Below are positions 37,255-46,039 of a stretch of DNA of 64,000 nt, in pieces. The number at the start of each line of letters is the position of its first letter. Position 1 is the first letter of the stretch. The notes below the pieces were generated by a model. That model had not been told where the DNA came from. It did not search any database and saw nothing but the letters and a program-made list of their open reading frames with translations. The stretch lies in contig JAHBTJ010000022.1 in NCBI GenBank assembly GCA_019638595.1, positions 1-64,000 on the forward strand, in the 5' to 3' direction. A program made the translations under genes and the position numbers. This DNA is from Chitinophagaceae bacterium. GTDB lineage: Bacteria; Bacteroidota; Bacteroidia; Chitinophagales; Chitinophagaceae.

Positions 37255-38298
37255 ATGGGAAAGACAAATTTAAAAAACAGACTTTTCGGAACAATGATTT
37301 TGCTCCTTGCAACGGGGCTTCTTTTCAATTCCTGCCGTAAAGGGGATGACATTAAAGATGAGCAGACCGATGTATATGTAGCAGGATTTGAAACTATCAA
37401 CAACAAAAATGTAGCCACCGTATGGAAAAACGGCACCGCAATACGCCTTAGCGACGGTACAAACCACGCTGCTGCCAATTCCGTTTTTGTACAGGGAAAC
37501 GATGTATATGCAGCAGGAAGCGAACAACTGGTTTACTTAACTAATATTGTTGCCAAATACTGGAAAAACGGCACGGCGATACCACTTACCGACGGAACAA
37601 CAAATGCTGGTGCTTATTCCATATTCGTGCAAGGCAACGATGTATATGTGGCAGGATATGAACAAGTCGACTCTAAAGGCGTTGCCAAATACTGGAAAAA
37701 CGGTGTTGCAACAGCACTTAGTGATGGAACAGAAAATGCTATTGCCACTTCCATATTTGTACGGGACAATGATGTATATGCGGCAGGATATGAAACCATA
37801 AACGGCAATGATGCAGCGACCGTATGGAAAAACGGCATAGCAACACACCTTACAGATGGAACAAGAAGTGCTTCCGCTACTTCCGTTTTTGTGCATGGAA
37901 ACAATGTATATGTGTCGGGATATGAACAAAACAGCAGCCTGAAAAGTGTTGCCAAATACTGGAAAAACGGTACGGCAACAACATTGACCGATGGAGCAAC
38001 AAATGCTCACGCCTTTTCTGTTTTGGTGCAGGGAAACGATGTATATGTATCAGGAGCAGAATTTAACAGTTCTGATGAATTTGTCGCCAAATACTGGAAA
38101 AACGGAACACCAACAGCACTTGGAGACGGAACAAAATCCACCTCAGCGGTGTCTATTTTCGTACAGGGCAATGATGTTTATACGGCAGGATTTGATTACG
38201 GAAGCCCTTCCACCGCCAAATACTGGAAAAACGATACAGCAATACCGCTTGGCGGTGCTTATTCCGAAGCGTCTTCCATTTATGTGGTTAAAAAATAA
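37255..38298 (+). CDS. Seven-repeat beta-propeller lipoprotein
   Basis: 347 residues. Lipobox at LLFNSC. The mature part is seven copies of a unit of about 45 residues built as VAKYWKNGTAT-LTDGT-NA-A-SIFVQGNDVYVAGYE, the WKN appearing exactly seven times. Seven units is the number needed to close a beta-propeller. Repeats are also alike at the DNA level (CCAAATACTGGAAAAACGG recurs), which suggests recent duplication or gene conversion. Such proteins are common surface lipoproteins of unknown ligand. It lies next to a decayed gene and an Uma2-type gene, an accessory neighbourhood. Confidence 0.85.
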   Translation: MGKTNLKNRLFGTMILLLATGLLFNSCRKGDDIKDEQTDVYVAGFETINNKNVATVWKNGTAIRLSDGTNHAAANSVFVQGNDVYAAGSEQLVYLTNIVAKYWKNGTAIPLTDGTTNAGAYSIFVQGNDVYVAGYEQVDSKGVAKYWKNGVATALSDGTENAIATSIFVRDNDVYAAGYETINGNDAATVWKNGIATHLTDGTRSASATSVFVHGNNVYVSGYEQNSSLKSVAKYWKNGTATTLTDGATNAHAFSVLVQGNDVYVSGAEFNSSDEFVAKYWKNGTPTALGDGTKSTSAVSIFVQGNDVYTAGFDYGSPSTAKYWKNDTAIPLGGAYSEASSIYVVKK

Positions 38299-38375
38299 AT
38301 GCTGAAAGAAATAAATGTGTATACCGTATCTTCAATTAAAATAAAAAACGGTTCCGACAATTTATGAAGTGCGGA

Positions 38376-38837
38376 TCAGATTATTCCGGACTTTACAAGG
38401 TCGGCCACTACTTTGTCTATAGGAAGCGTAACGCTTTCTCCCGAAAACTCATCCCAGTTTATAAAGCGGAAAGTTTCTGTTTCGCCCCTTTGCTCATAGA
38501 TTGCCATTTCCCTTTCATCAAATTCAAAAGGTTGTGCCCGTAACGGCGCTTTGATGGGTTCCAAAGCCCTGGCAAAATAATATATAGCTATGATCTGGTG
38601 ATCGGGGGTAAAGGCCGACATCTGGAAAAAGTCGGTAGTATAAATATGTTTGCCTATTTCTACATCCAAACTCATTTCTTCCATGAACTCTCGTTTTAAA
38701 CAATCCCTGGTACCTTCTCCAAACTCAAGCCCGCCTCCCGGAAATTTGGTATAGTAGCTGCCTCTTATGTATTCATCGCTTACCAACACCTGTTGCTGCT
38801 CATTGATCAATAAGCCATATACTCTTACGTTAAACAT
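38376..38837 (-). CDS. NUDIX hydrolase
   Basis: 153 residues from the ATG at 38837; the frame can be extended 36 codons upstream, but that part is coded by repeat DNA and lies before the promoter box, so it is rejected. The Nudix box reads GGGLEFGEG...CLKREFMEEMSL, with Ser in place of the usual second Gly. The enzyme should cleave a nucleoside diphosphate linked to another moiety; the substrate is unknown. Start MFNVRVYGLLI matches the usual first beta-strand. Confidence 0.88.
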   Translation of the reverse strand: MFNVRVYGLLINEQQQVLVSDEYIRGSYYTKFPGGGLEFGEGTRDCLKREFMEEMSLDVEIGKHIYTTDFFQMSAFTPDHQIIAIYYFARALEPIKAPLRAQPFEFDEREMAIYEQRGETETFRFINWDEFSGESVTLPIDKVVADLVKSGII

Positions 38838-38845
38838 TTTTATTT

Positions 38846-38853
38846 CAAATATA
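38846..38853 (-). promoter_or_regulatory. TAnnTTTG -7 box directly before the NUDIX gene
   Basis: TATATTTG, exact match, with eight bases to the ATG at 38837. It supports the short start and implies a nearly leaderless mRNA. Confidence 0.6.
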
Positions 38854-38929
38854 GGATAATAAGGTGGAGGGTACGGAGCAGGTTTCGGATTTCGAGTCGC
38901 AGACTGCAGGTGATATTTTTTGATTGTTG

Positions 38930-39071
38930 ATTTGAAATCCGCCACGGCGGACTGGTTTGAAATGTAAGCTTTCGGCTATCAGCGATAAAGGCTCAACTAT
39001 AAACTACAAACCATAAACCATTAATGGCTGATAGCTCACAGCCCATTGCTGACAGCCGATAGCTGAAAGCT
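38930..39071. repeat. Composite intergenic repeat, copy 6, with CCGCC/GGCGG hairpin
   Basis: TTTGAAA word, hairpin TCCGCC-AC-GGCGGA at 38938-38951, then ACTATAAACTACAAACC and several GGCTGATAGCTCACAGCC-type words up to the corA stop. Confidence 0.75.
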
Positions 39072-39073
39072 TC

Positions 39074-40012
39074 CTAAAACCATTTCTTTTTCATAAAATA
39101 CATGCCCATCACTATAGAAACCGAAAGTGCCAGGATGATGGGGATATAAAACGCATGCGGTTTATGCTGGTATGGAATAGGTACGTTCATGCCGTATATG
39201 CTTGCTATTAAAACCGGGAACTGCAGTATGATCGTAATGGAAGTCAACCGTTTTAAAACAGAGTTCTGGTTATTGGAAATAATACTGGCAAAAGCGTCGA
39301 GCGTACTGCTCAGGATGTTGGTGTATATATTGGCCATTTCCAGCGCCTGAGACATATCCACCACCAAATCGTTCAGTACCTCTTTTTCGTCTTCATTCAA
39401 ACTCAGGAAATTAGTACGTACCAGCTTCATCATCAGCATTTCGTTAGAACGGAGTGCCGTAACAAAGTATACCAGGCTTTTTTGTATACGCATCAGCTCA
39501 AGCAACTCTTCATTCCTGTTAGAAGCATATAGTTGTTGCTCCAGTATATTCCTCCGGTGATTGATCTCTTTCAGGTATTCCATAAATGCCTGGGTGATCT
39601 TTTCAAAGATCTTCAGCACCATCATATTCTTTTTGTCTGCATGCCTGTTCTGGAAAGTATTCAGGAATTTTTTAATAGCCCCGTTTTCAAACGAGTTTAC
39701 CGTTACTATCTGGTTATGGGTAAGTATGATGCAGATAGGGATTGTAATGTAATAAGCGTCGCTTTCGTTAAATGAGTTGTTTTCGGTAGGGGTTTTAATT
39801 ACAATCAGCTTTACATTATCTTCCAGCTCAAAGCGGGAGCGTTCGTCAATATCCAGCGAATCCTGTAAAAATTCAATAGGTATTTCCAGTGTATCGGAAA
39901 TTTCAGCAAATTCTTCGTGCTTAAGGGGCGGAAGAATGTTTACCCAGGTTTCGTTATCGGGTCTTTCGATTGCTGTGGTTACACCATTGATATTTTTAAA
40001 GTACTGTATCAT
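39074..40012 (-). CDS. CorA family magnesium/cobalt transporter
   Basis: 312 residues from the ATG at 40012; the frame upstream to 40021 begins with TTG inside the promoter box and is not used. The long soluble part ends in two C-terminal membrane helices, with the ion-selectivity motif YGMN between them (SIYGMNVPIP) and a basic KKKWF tail. This is the form of pentameric CorA channels that bring in Mg2+. The acidic outer loop is changed relative to classical MPEL (here no MPEL is seen), as in many CorA homologues. It is a single gene with its own promoter. Confidence 0.92.
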   Translation of the reverse strand: MIQYFKNINGVTTAIERPDNETWVNILPPLKHEEFAEISDTLEIPIEFLQDSLDIDERSRFELEDNVKLIVIKTPTENNSFNESDAYYITIPICIILTHNQIVTVNSFENGAIKKFLNTFQNRHADKKNMMVLKIFEKITQAFMEYLKEINHRRNILEQQLYASNRNEELLELMRIQKSLVYFVTALRSNEMLMMKLVRTNFLSLNEDEKEVLNDLVVDMSQALEMANIYTNILSSTLDAFASIISNNQNSVLKRLTSITIILQFPVLIASIYGMNVPIPYQHKPHAFYIPIILALSVSIVMGMYFMKKKWF

Positions 40013-40018
40013 GCCCGG

Positions 40019-40026
40019 CAAAGGTA
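40019..40026 (-). promoter_or_regulatory. TAnnTTTG -7 box directly before the corA-type gene
   Basis: TACCTTTG, exact match, six bases (CCGGGC) before the ATG at 40012; leaderless mRNA implied. Confidence 0.65.
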
Positions 40027-40072
40027 GGTGTACCGGAGTAAAACTAAAATTTCTACAATAGTTATCCCTGTT

Positions 40073-40861
40073 TTAATTGAATGTTATCTCTCCCTTATAT
40101 ACCAGCTCTGCCGGGCCGCTCAGCCAAATGTCGCTGAATTTTTCACCATCTTCCGAAATGATAAACTCCACGCTCAGGTTGCCACCGGGCGTTTGTACAT
40201 TTACGCCGTTAAAGCCGTTGCTGTTGTGTGCCGCCACCAGGGCCGCGGCGGTTACGCCTGTTCCGCAGCTCAGGGTTTCGTTTTCCACACCCCGTTCGTA
40301 AGTACGTACAAAAATGGTATCATCGTCAATATTTTCAACAAAATTTACATTAATACCTTCCCGGGCGAATTGTTTACTGTACCTGATACGTCTTCCTTCT
40401 TCTACCACATTTACCTTTTTTACATCCGGCACAAATGTTACGTAATGGGGCGAACCGGTATTCAATACACTATCCTCATCGTTGCTTTGTATTTGGCCCA
40501 CATCCTTCATTTTCAGCTTTACGGTTCCGTTGATATTAATTTCAGCTTCATGCTCGCCATCGGTGGCAATAAAACGGTATTGCTGCTCAACTATACCCGA
40601 ATGATAAGCAAATTTCACCAGGCACCTGCCGCCATTACCGCACATGCTTCCTTCATTTCCATCGGCATTATAGTATACCATTTCAAAGTCGTATTTGTCG
40701 TGCTTATTCAACAGCATCAGTCCATCAGCTCCAATGCCAAACTTCCTGTCGCACATCCATTTTACCTGCCCATTGGTAATAGTATTATAAGTGCCATTCC
40801 TGTTATCGAGTATTACAAAATCATTTCCTGTTCCCTGGTATTTTGAAAACTGAATTGTCAT
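40073..40861 (-). CDS. dapF: Diaminopimelate epimerase
   Basis: 262 residues. It converts LL- to meso-diaminopimelate for lysine and peptidoglycan synthesis. The two catalytic cysteines are Cys74 in MCGNGGRC and Cys199 in LSCGTGVTAAAL. FSKYQGTGNDFVILDN is the standard opening. The gene has its own -7 box and lies between the corA-type and nucleoside phosphorylase genes, without other lysine genes. Confidence 0.95.
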   Translation of the reverse strand: MTIQFSKYQGTGNDFVILDNRNGTYNTITNGQVKWMCDRKFGIGADGLMLLNKHDKYDFEMVYYNADGNEGSMCGNGGRCLVKFAYHSGIVEQQYRFIATDGEHEAEININGTVKLKMKDVGQIQSNDEDSVLNTGSPHYVTFVPDVKKVNVVEEGRRIRYSKQFAREGINVNFVENIDDDTIFVRTYERGVENETLSCGTGVTAAALVAAHNSNGFNGVNVQTPGGNLSVEFIISEDGEKFSDIWLSGPAELVYKGEITFN

Positions 40862-40880
40862 TTTCCTGGTTTAAATACTG

Positions 40881-40888
40881 CAAATTTA
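40881..40888 (-). promoter_or_regulatory. Promoter -7 box of dapF
   Basis: TAAATTTG on the minus strand, exact TAnnTTTG match, with 19 bases to the dapF ATG. Confidence 0.5.
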
Positions 40889-40941
40889 CTTGTTCCTGCG
40901 GAAGCGGAGCAGGTATTGAAATAATTAAAAAGATCGGATGA

Positions 40942-41808
40942 TCAAATGCCTGCTATAATACCCAATGTTGTTTTGATCAGGTTTTCGATGGCGGTCTGCC
41001 CGTTTTGGCTGAATTGCTTTGAAACCCTGTTGGCCACAATAGCGCTGAGGCTCAGGCAATGGTGCCCAAGCAGGCGCCCCATGCCGTAGATGCCCGCGGT
41101 TTCCATTTCAAAATTACAGATGCGGTGGCTGCCAAAGCTGAAGGCAGTCAGGCGGTCAATAAATCCGGGGTGGCTCAACCCCAGGCGTAATACCCTGCCT
41201 TGTGGCCCGTAAAACCCCGGACAGGTTACGGTAATGCCCTGGTGAAAATCTTTTACAAAATGCTTGATCAGGCTTACGCTGGCGCTGGACAGGTAGGGGA
41301 GTGTGGTTAATTGGGTTTGGGTGATAAAAGCCTGTAGTAATTGCTTTTCTTCTTCATTTTGCTCGTACCGGTAAAAATGGATAAGATTATCTGTACCCAA
41401 TCCGTGCGTGCTGGCCACAAACTGGTCCACGGGAATATCTTCCTGTAAAGAGCCTGCTGTGCCAATGCGAATAATATCAATGCTTGTTAATTGCGGCTTC
41501 AGCTTCCGGCTAACAAGGTCTATATTCACCAGCGCATCCAGTTCATTCAGCACTATATCAATATTATCTGTTCCAATACCGGTTGAAACAACCGAAATCC
41601 TTTTGTTGCCCAACCTGCCTGTATGGGTAACAAATTCGCGGTGCTGCTGCCGGCATTCTATAACGTCAAAATATTTGCTCACCTCGCTTACCCTTTCAGG
41701 ATCTCCTACGGTAATGACCGTGTTGGCCAACTCATGGGGAAGCAGGTTAAGATGATAAACGGCGCCCCTGCTGTTAAGAATCAATTCAGATTCCGCAATA
41801 TGCTGCAT
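40942..41808 (-). CDS. Nucleoside phosphorylase (uridine phosphorylase-like)
   Basis: 288 residues. The PNP/UDP fold is shown by VITVGDPERVSEVSKYFD at the start, VVSTGIGTDNIDIVLNEL in the middle and FEMETAGIYGMGRLLGH near the end, the last carrying the base- and ribose-binding Glu-Met-Glu. These enzymes split nucleosides with phosphate to free base and (deoxy)ribose-1-phosphate for salvage. The pattern is close to uridine phosphorylases of Bacteroidota, but purine substrates cannot be ruled out. It is divergent from the tRNA-Cys gene. Confidence 0.88.
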   Translation of the reverse strand: MQHIAESELILNSRGAVYHLNLLPHELANTVITVGDPERVSEVSKYFDVIECRQQHREFVTHTGRLGNKRISVVSTGIGTDNIDIVLNELDALVNIDLVSRKLKPQLTSIDIIRIGTAGSLQEDIPVDQFVASTHGLGTDNLIHFYRYEQNEEEKQLLQAFITQTQLTTLPYLSSASVSLIKHFVKDFHQGITVTCPGFYGPQGRVLRLGLSHPGFIDRLTAFSFGSHRICNFEMETAGIYGMGRLLGHHCLSLSAIVANRVSKQFSQNGQTAIENLIKTTLGIIAGI

Positions 41809-41846
41809 AACTGCAAGTTATTTACTTATTTTTACCAAAAATCCCC

Positions 41847-41854
41847 TATTTTTG
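41847..41854 (+). promoter_or_regulatory. Promoter -7 box of tRNA-Cys
   Basis: TATTTTTG, exact TAnnTTTG match, ending 15 bases before the first base of the tRNA. Confidence 0.6.
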
Positions 41855-41869
41855 CGACCCTTGTAAAAA

Positions 41870-41940
41870 GGTCCTGTGGCCGAGTGGCTAGGCAGAGCTC
41901 TGCAAAAGCTCCCACAGCGGTTCGAATCCGCTCGGGACCT
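41870..41940 (+). tRNA. tRNA-Cys (GCA)
   Basis: 71 bases folding as a full cloverleaf: acceptor GGTCCTG with CGGGACC, D stem GCC/GGC, anticodon stem GAGCT/AGCTC with loop CTGCAAA (anticodon GCA at 41902-41904), T arm AGCGG-TTCGAAT-CCGCT. The discriminator base is T, as expected for tRNA-Cys. CCA is not encoded. Confidence 0.97.
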
Positions 41941-41978
41941 CAACCGTTTCTTTTTTAAAATTAGCTGAATTTGTTTGT

Positions 41979-42013
41979 AAGGCCCGCGTTCTGAGCGGGC
42001 TTTTGATTTTTAA
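41979..42013 (+). terminator. Rho-independent terminator after tRNA-Cys
   Basis: Stem GCCCGC / GCGGGC with loop GTTCTGA, then TTTTGATTTTT. It lies 39 bases after the tRNA. The 42014-42318 stretch that follows, up to the histidine kinase, shows no further gene. Confidence 0.85.
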
Positions 42014-42318
42014 CGAAAACCTGTTTCCTGTCAAAAATGTCTGCCACGCCTTGTTATTGTATAAATTTTCTACCGCTTGTTTTTGGAGCTGCTGCTTTAA
42101 TCCCGTAACAGTACAGGTTTTTTCTACTAACAGGAACGCATACCACATTTTGCATGTTAATTTTTAGGGTAAACTCTTATTGGTTTTGCTAACTCACTGC
42201 GTTAACTTGCTTTCTTATACATCTGTCGGGCTAACGCTGCACCGCGAATCCTTAATTACGCAACCCTGCAATTAATTACCTTTTTTGAAAAATTAATTAT
42301 AGGAATAAATTCAGGTAC

Positions 42319-44106
42319 ATGGAAAAAGCCTCTTTGCACGATAAAATAGTAGGTCCGCTGAAAGGGCTTTCTCTGCAGCATCGTATACCCCTTCTTATTT
42401 GCCTGCTGCTTTTTATCGTCATCGGATTGTTTATTGTAATTTCTTATTTTAGTATTTCCAGGATAGAAGACGCTTCAGCCAGGCAACGCGTAAAATCACT
42501 GGCTGTGCAGGCAGGATTTATGCTTTCCGAATCTATTGATGATTTTGTAAAAACTGCAGCGGAGATAGCCGCTTCTGAACCTATAAAAAAATATTTCGCC
42601 GGCGAACTTCCCAAAAATGACCCGGCAACGGTTGAGCTGTTGAACCGGTATGCCGGCCACAGTACTTTTGAGTACTGTTTGTTGTTAAATACCAGGTTCG
42701 AATGGTTACTGCTTTCAAATAGAAATAGCCCTTCCGTTGTGGAAAGCGGTAACAGGCATTTGCCTAAAATTGATAACGGGAAATTAAAAGCGGGTTATAT
42801 TTATAAAATTGGAGACTCACTCTACTATTCGGTAATAGCGCCGGTTAAAATCAATAATGTGGTAAAGGGGTATGTTGTAAGGTGCAGGCAAATAAAGGTT
42901 ACCAGCAAGTTGCTCGACCAGTTTTCAAGCCTTGCCGGAAGAGGTATTACCTTGCTTGTAGGAAATGCGGATGGGAGCCTCTGGACAGATCTCTCCGGAT
43001 CCGTTCAATACCACCTGCCCGGAACCGCTAAAAAAGCAGGTGATGTATATAAATACGAAAAAGATACGAACAACAGAATAATAGGCAGCTATGAGGTTAT
43101 TGCAGGAACTCCCTGGCTGGTAGTGATAGAAGTGCCGTCTTCGCTTGCATTTATAGGTTCGGGCTTATTTTTAAAATGGATGTTGTCTATAGGTATACTG
43201 CTGATCATAATTAGTTTGTTCATTGCCTGGTACATGGGGCGTAACCTAACCAGGCCGCTGAACGAACTGATCCTGGCTGTAACAACAGTAGGCATGGGAG
43301 ATAAAAGTAAGCCGGTACCCGTGCACCGTACCGACGAGGTGGGGGCGCTTGCCCAGTCTTTTAACAGGATGCTGCAAAGCCTTGATGCGGCCAAACAGGC
43401 AACCGAGGAACAAATACAGGCGGTAGAACATGCCAACAGTGAATTACGCCGGCTATCAGCACACTTAAGTACCGTAAGGGAAAATGAAAGGGTAAGTATT
43501 GCACGAGACCTCCATGATCAGCTCGGGCAGATACTTACTGCGTTTAAAATGGATGTGTATTTGCTGAAAAAAAAGCTTACCGGCAATAAAAATCCCATGG
43601 TAATGGAAAAATTGCTTTCCATGGAAAGCAGCCTTGACGATGCGGCAAAATTCGTGCGGAAACTTTCATCTGAGCTCAGGGCCGGACCGCTGGAAGACCT
43701 TGGTTTGATAACAGCTTTACAGTGGTATAGCGATAATTTCTCGCAGCGGCATCGTATTAGCGTGCAGGTTCACGCCGATCCGTCATTTATTGAACTGCCC
43801 TTACAGTTATCCCTTGGAATATTCCGGATCTTCCAGGAATGCCTTACGAATGTAGCGCGGCATGCTCATGCAAGTCAGATTGATGTGTTTGTGAAGATGA
43901 AGGATAAGGATCTTTCACTAACGGTTTTGGATAATGGAAAAGGGTTTGATAGTCAATCGGCAGAAAAACCCCAAACGCTGGGGTTGCTCGGCATGAAAGA
44001 AAGGGCAGCCATGATGGGGGCGCAATTAAATATATTCTCAGCCCCCGGCAATGGCTGCAAGATAGATCTGCAGATCAGGCTGAATGATGAAGCGCTTATC
44101 GCCTGA
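42319..44106 (+). CDS. Sensor histidine kinase with HisKA_3 domain (NarL-type partner)
   Basis: 595 residues. A first membrane helix (about 23-46) and a second (about 283-306) enclose an extracytoplasmic sensor of about 235 residues, probably a Cache-like fold. A HAMP domain (about 307-358) with RPLNELILAV follows, then a coiled coil and the HisKA_3 dimerisation domain with the phosphoacceptor His399 in ARDLHDQLGQ. The ATPase has an N-box QECLTNVARHA, DNGKGFD and GLLGMKER. Kinases of this class usually signal to LuxR/NarL-type regulators, but none is next to it. A near -7 box (TACCTTTT) lies about 40 bases upstream. Confidence 0.9.
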   Translation: MEKASLHDKIVGPLKGLSLQHRIPLLICLLLFIVIGLFIVISYFSISRIEDASARQRVKSLAVQAGFMLSESIDDFVKTAAEIAASEPIKKYFAGELPKNDPATVELLNRYAGHSTFEYCLLLNTRFEWLLLSNRNSPSVVESGNRHLPKIDNGKLKAGYIYKIGDSLYYSVIAPVKINNVVKGYVVRCRQIKVTSKLLDQFSSLAGRGITLLVGNADGSLWTDLSGSVQYHLPGTAKKAGDVYKYEKDTNNRIIGSYEVIAGTPWLVVIEVPSSLAFIGSGLFLKWMLSIGILLIIISLFIAWYMGRNLTRPLNELILAVTTVGMGDKSKPVPVHRTDEVGALAQSFNRMLQSLDAAKQATEEQIQAVEHANSELRRLSAHLSTVRENERVSIARDLHDQLGQILTAFKMDVYLLKKKLTGNKNPMVMEKLLSMESSLDDAAKFVRKLSSELRAGPLEDLGLITALQWYSDNFSQRHRISVQVHADPSFIELPLQLSLGIFRIFQECLTNVARHAHASQIDVFVKMKDKDLSLTVLDNGKGFDSQSAEKPQTLGLLGMKERAAMMGAQLNIFSAPGNGCKIDLQIRLNDEALIA

Positions 44107-44131
44107 TATCTTTTCGCATGGTTATACAAGC

Positions 44132-45262
44132 TTATTTTATTCCTACCCACCATTGGGTAAAGGTTTGGCCGGGATTATCCAGGCTCACCACTTCCCCGAT
44201 CATGGGTGTAGCCAGTGTATAGGAACTTTGTTCGGACAGTTCCGATATTTTGACGAGGGGCTCATCCCACGAATGATGTGCCAGCCTGAATTTTGAATGA
44301 TGCACCGGTAACATGCGTTTGGCTTTTATATCTATGGTGGCCTGCCGCACTTCTTCGGGCAGTTTATGTACCGATTGCCAGGCTACATTGTATTGACCGC
44401 ATTCCATTAAAGCAAAATCAATAACGCCCATTTTATCCCCGATCTCTTTGAACACCTGATCGTAACCTCCATCGCCACTGTAAAATATTTTCCTGGCAGG
44501 GCTTTCTATTACAAACGACAGCCATAACGACTGGCCTCTTTTAAACCCGCGCCCGCCATCGTGGTGTGTGGGAAATGTATGTATAGCGTAGCTGGTATCT
44601 ATGGTTTTTGTTTCGTACCAATCCATTTCAATGATCTGATCTTTAATATAACCCCAGTGCTCAAAATGCGCCCCTGCCCCTAACCCGCAAATAACATGTT
44701 TTACCTTCGGCTTTAATGCCAGGATGGTTTCATAATCCAGGTGATCATAGTGGTCGTGGGAGATGATGAGATAATCCACTTCCGGCATGTCATCTGGCTT
44801 GTATACATCAGCGCCTTTAAAGGCTTTTACCGACCCGGGTATAGGAGAAGCGCTGCCGCTGAAAACAGGATCAATTAAAAATTTCTTTCCATCCAGTTGC
44901 ATATATACCGAGGAATGCCCGAACCAAACAACCATGTTGCTATCGGACTCCAATCGGTGCAGGTTGGTTTTTACTGAAGGAAGGCGATCCAGCGGCGCTG
45001 CCCTGTCAAATTTTTTAAACAGGGTTTTATATAGCAGGCCCATCATGGAATATCCTTCGGTGATGGTAGGACGTACTGTCTGGTTAACGAATTTCCCGTT
45101 TTTATAGTGGGGCGATTGTTTAAGCTGTTCAAGTCTTGCACCGGAAGGAAGCTTCCCGAATTTTGACTGTTTCATATAAAAGAATATAGTGATGGTTATT
45201 ATAATGAGCAGCGACACTATAGTAATTACAGCGCGCTTCAATATTTTACGGATACGTTTCAT
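44132..45262 (-). CDS. Membrane-anchored MBL-fold hydrolase (NAPE-PLD/UlaG-like)
   Basis: 376 residues from the ATG at 45262; the frame runs five codons further to a TTG, which is not preferred. A single N-terminal helix (about 11-26) anchors it. The metal motif is SHDHYDHLDY, preceded by WFGHSSVYMQLDGKKFLIDPVFSG, typical of the RomA/NAPE-PLD-type branch of metallo-beta-lactamase-fold proteins, and further histidines lie in FPTHHDGGR and PVHHSKF. Family enzymes hydrolyse phosphodiesters or lactones; the substrate is unknown. It is convergent with the kinase gene, with 25 bases between stops. Confidence 0.87.
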   Translation of the reverse strand: MKRIRKILKRAVITIVSLLIIITITIFFYMKQSKFGKLPSGARLEQLKQSPHYKNGKFVNQTVRPTITEGYSMMGLLYKTLFKKFDRAAPLDRLPSVKTNLHRLESDSNMVVWFGHSSVYMQLDGKKFLIDPVFSGSASPIPGSVKAFKGADVYKPDDMPEVDYLIISHDHYDHLDYETILALKPKVKHVICGLGAGAHFEHWGYIKDQIIEMDWYETKTIDTSYAIHTFPTHHDGGRGFKRGQSLWLSFVIESPARKIFYSGDGGYDQVFKEIGDKMGVIDFALMECGQYNVAWQSVHKLPEEVRQATIDIKAKRMLPVHHSKFRLAHHSWDEPLVKISELSEQSSYTLATPMIGEVVSLDNPGQTFTQWWVGIK

Positions 45263-45307
45263 GTTTACAATATTCAAAAGGATTTGAACTGCCGGATGAT
45301 AGATGAT

Positions 45308-45958
45308 TTAGCTGTTAGCCAATCTCCTTATATCGTTTATTTCCAGCACTTGCTTATTATATCCTTTTGCAACGCCATTGATCATTGCCTGGCCAACTTC
45401 GTGTAATGTAAGCGACTGCCTGGGAAACAGGTAAGGAAAAACTGCTATAACAGGCTTAAAAAACCAGCGTACATTCTTCTGTCCTTTTACAGGTTTCATA
45501 AAACCCGGGCGGAAATTATACTGTCCCCTGAATCCCAGCTTCATCAAATCGTCTTCCGTTCTGCCTTTTACACGCTGCCACATTTGCCTGCCCTGGGTAT
45601 TGGTGTGGGCGCCGGTTATAAAATGAAACACCATTTGCGGATTGATATTTACCAGCACTTTTGCAAAGTTCATGGTAGTATCGTATGTAATGCGCGTATA
45701 ATCTGCTTCGTTCATGCCCACTGAGCTAACGCCCGCACAATAAAAGCAGGCGTCATAATCTTGTAACTGTTCTGCATTTTCCCCCAGCGCATTAAAATCT
45801 GTAACCAGCAGTTCCTTCAATTTGGGATGTGACATTTCATAGTGTCTCCTGTTGATCATCAGTACTTCCGCAATATCGCTGCTTTGCAAACAATGCAGCA
45901 GCACACCTTCTCCCACCATGCCTGTGGCGCCTGTAAGTATAATTTTAAGTGGTTTCAT
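45308..45958 (-). CDS. NAD(P)-binding Rossmann-fold (atypical SDR) protein
   Basis: 216 residues. The NAD(P) motif GATGMVGEGV lies at about 9-18, and YDACFYCAGVSS and VFHFITGAHTNT follow, as in atypical short-chain dehydrogenases (HTATIP2/YwnB-like) that often lack a classic catalytic tetrad. Biochemical role unknown. It lies 81 bases after the TetR regulator on the same strand, and a palindrome matching the regulator's own operator is placed 46-63 bases before its start, so the regulator probably represses it. Confidence 0.8.
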   Translation of the reverse strand: MKPLKIILTGATGMVGEGVLLHCLQSSDIAEVLMINRRHYEMSHPKLKELLVTDFNALGENAEQLQDYDACFYCAGVSSVGMNEADYTRITYDTTMNFAKVLVNINPQMVFHFITGAHTNTQGRQMWQRVKGRTEDDLMKLGFRGQYNFRPGFMKPVKGQKNVRWFFKPVIAVFPYLFPRQSLTLHEVGQAMINGVAKGYNKQVLEINDIRRLANS

Positions 45959-46003
45959 TTCTATTTAATTTTTAAGTGTAAACTGTTCAATATATATGTT
46001 TTT

Positions 46004-46021
46004 GGACTGAATATTCATTCC
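46004..46021. promoter_or_regulatory. Predicted TetR operator 2
   Basis: GGACTGAATATTCATTCC, an inverted repeat of GGAATGAAT/ATTCATTCC with one mismatch. It shares the 14 bases GAATATTCATTCCA with operator 1 (read on the other strand) and lies between the regulator stop and the SDR-like gene it faces. Confidence 0.6.
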
Positions 46022-46039
46022 ATTTATTTTTAAAAAAAT

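Noticed and set aside
38838-38945. 36-codon N-terminal extension of the NUDIX protein
   Set aside because: It is coded by composite repeat DNA and lies upstream of an exact -7 box, so it is not translated in the proposed mRNA.
35954-39071. Repeated GATAGCTGA words suspected to be a CRISPR array
   Set aside because: Repeats are short, degenerate and directly adjoining, with no regular unique spacers and no cas genes near.
40028-40846. 272-codon frame antisense to dapF
   Set aside because: Mirrors the dapF coding strand, which carries both catalytic cysteines; the antisense product has no recognisable features.
41888-42148. 86-codon frame antisense to tRNA-Cys and its terminator
   Set aside because: The end of the frame (VPSGFEPLWELLQ) is the antisense of the tRNA, a well-known source of false genes; the rest has no protein-like pattern.
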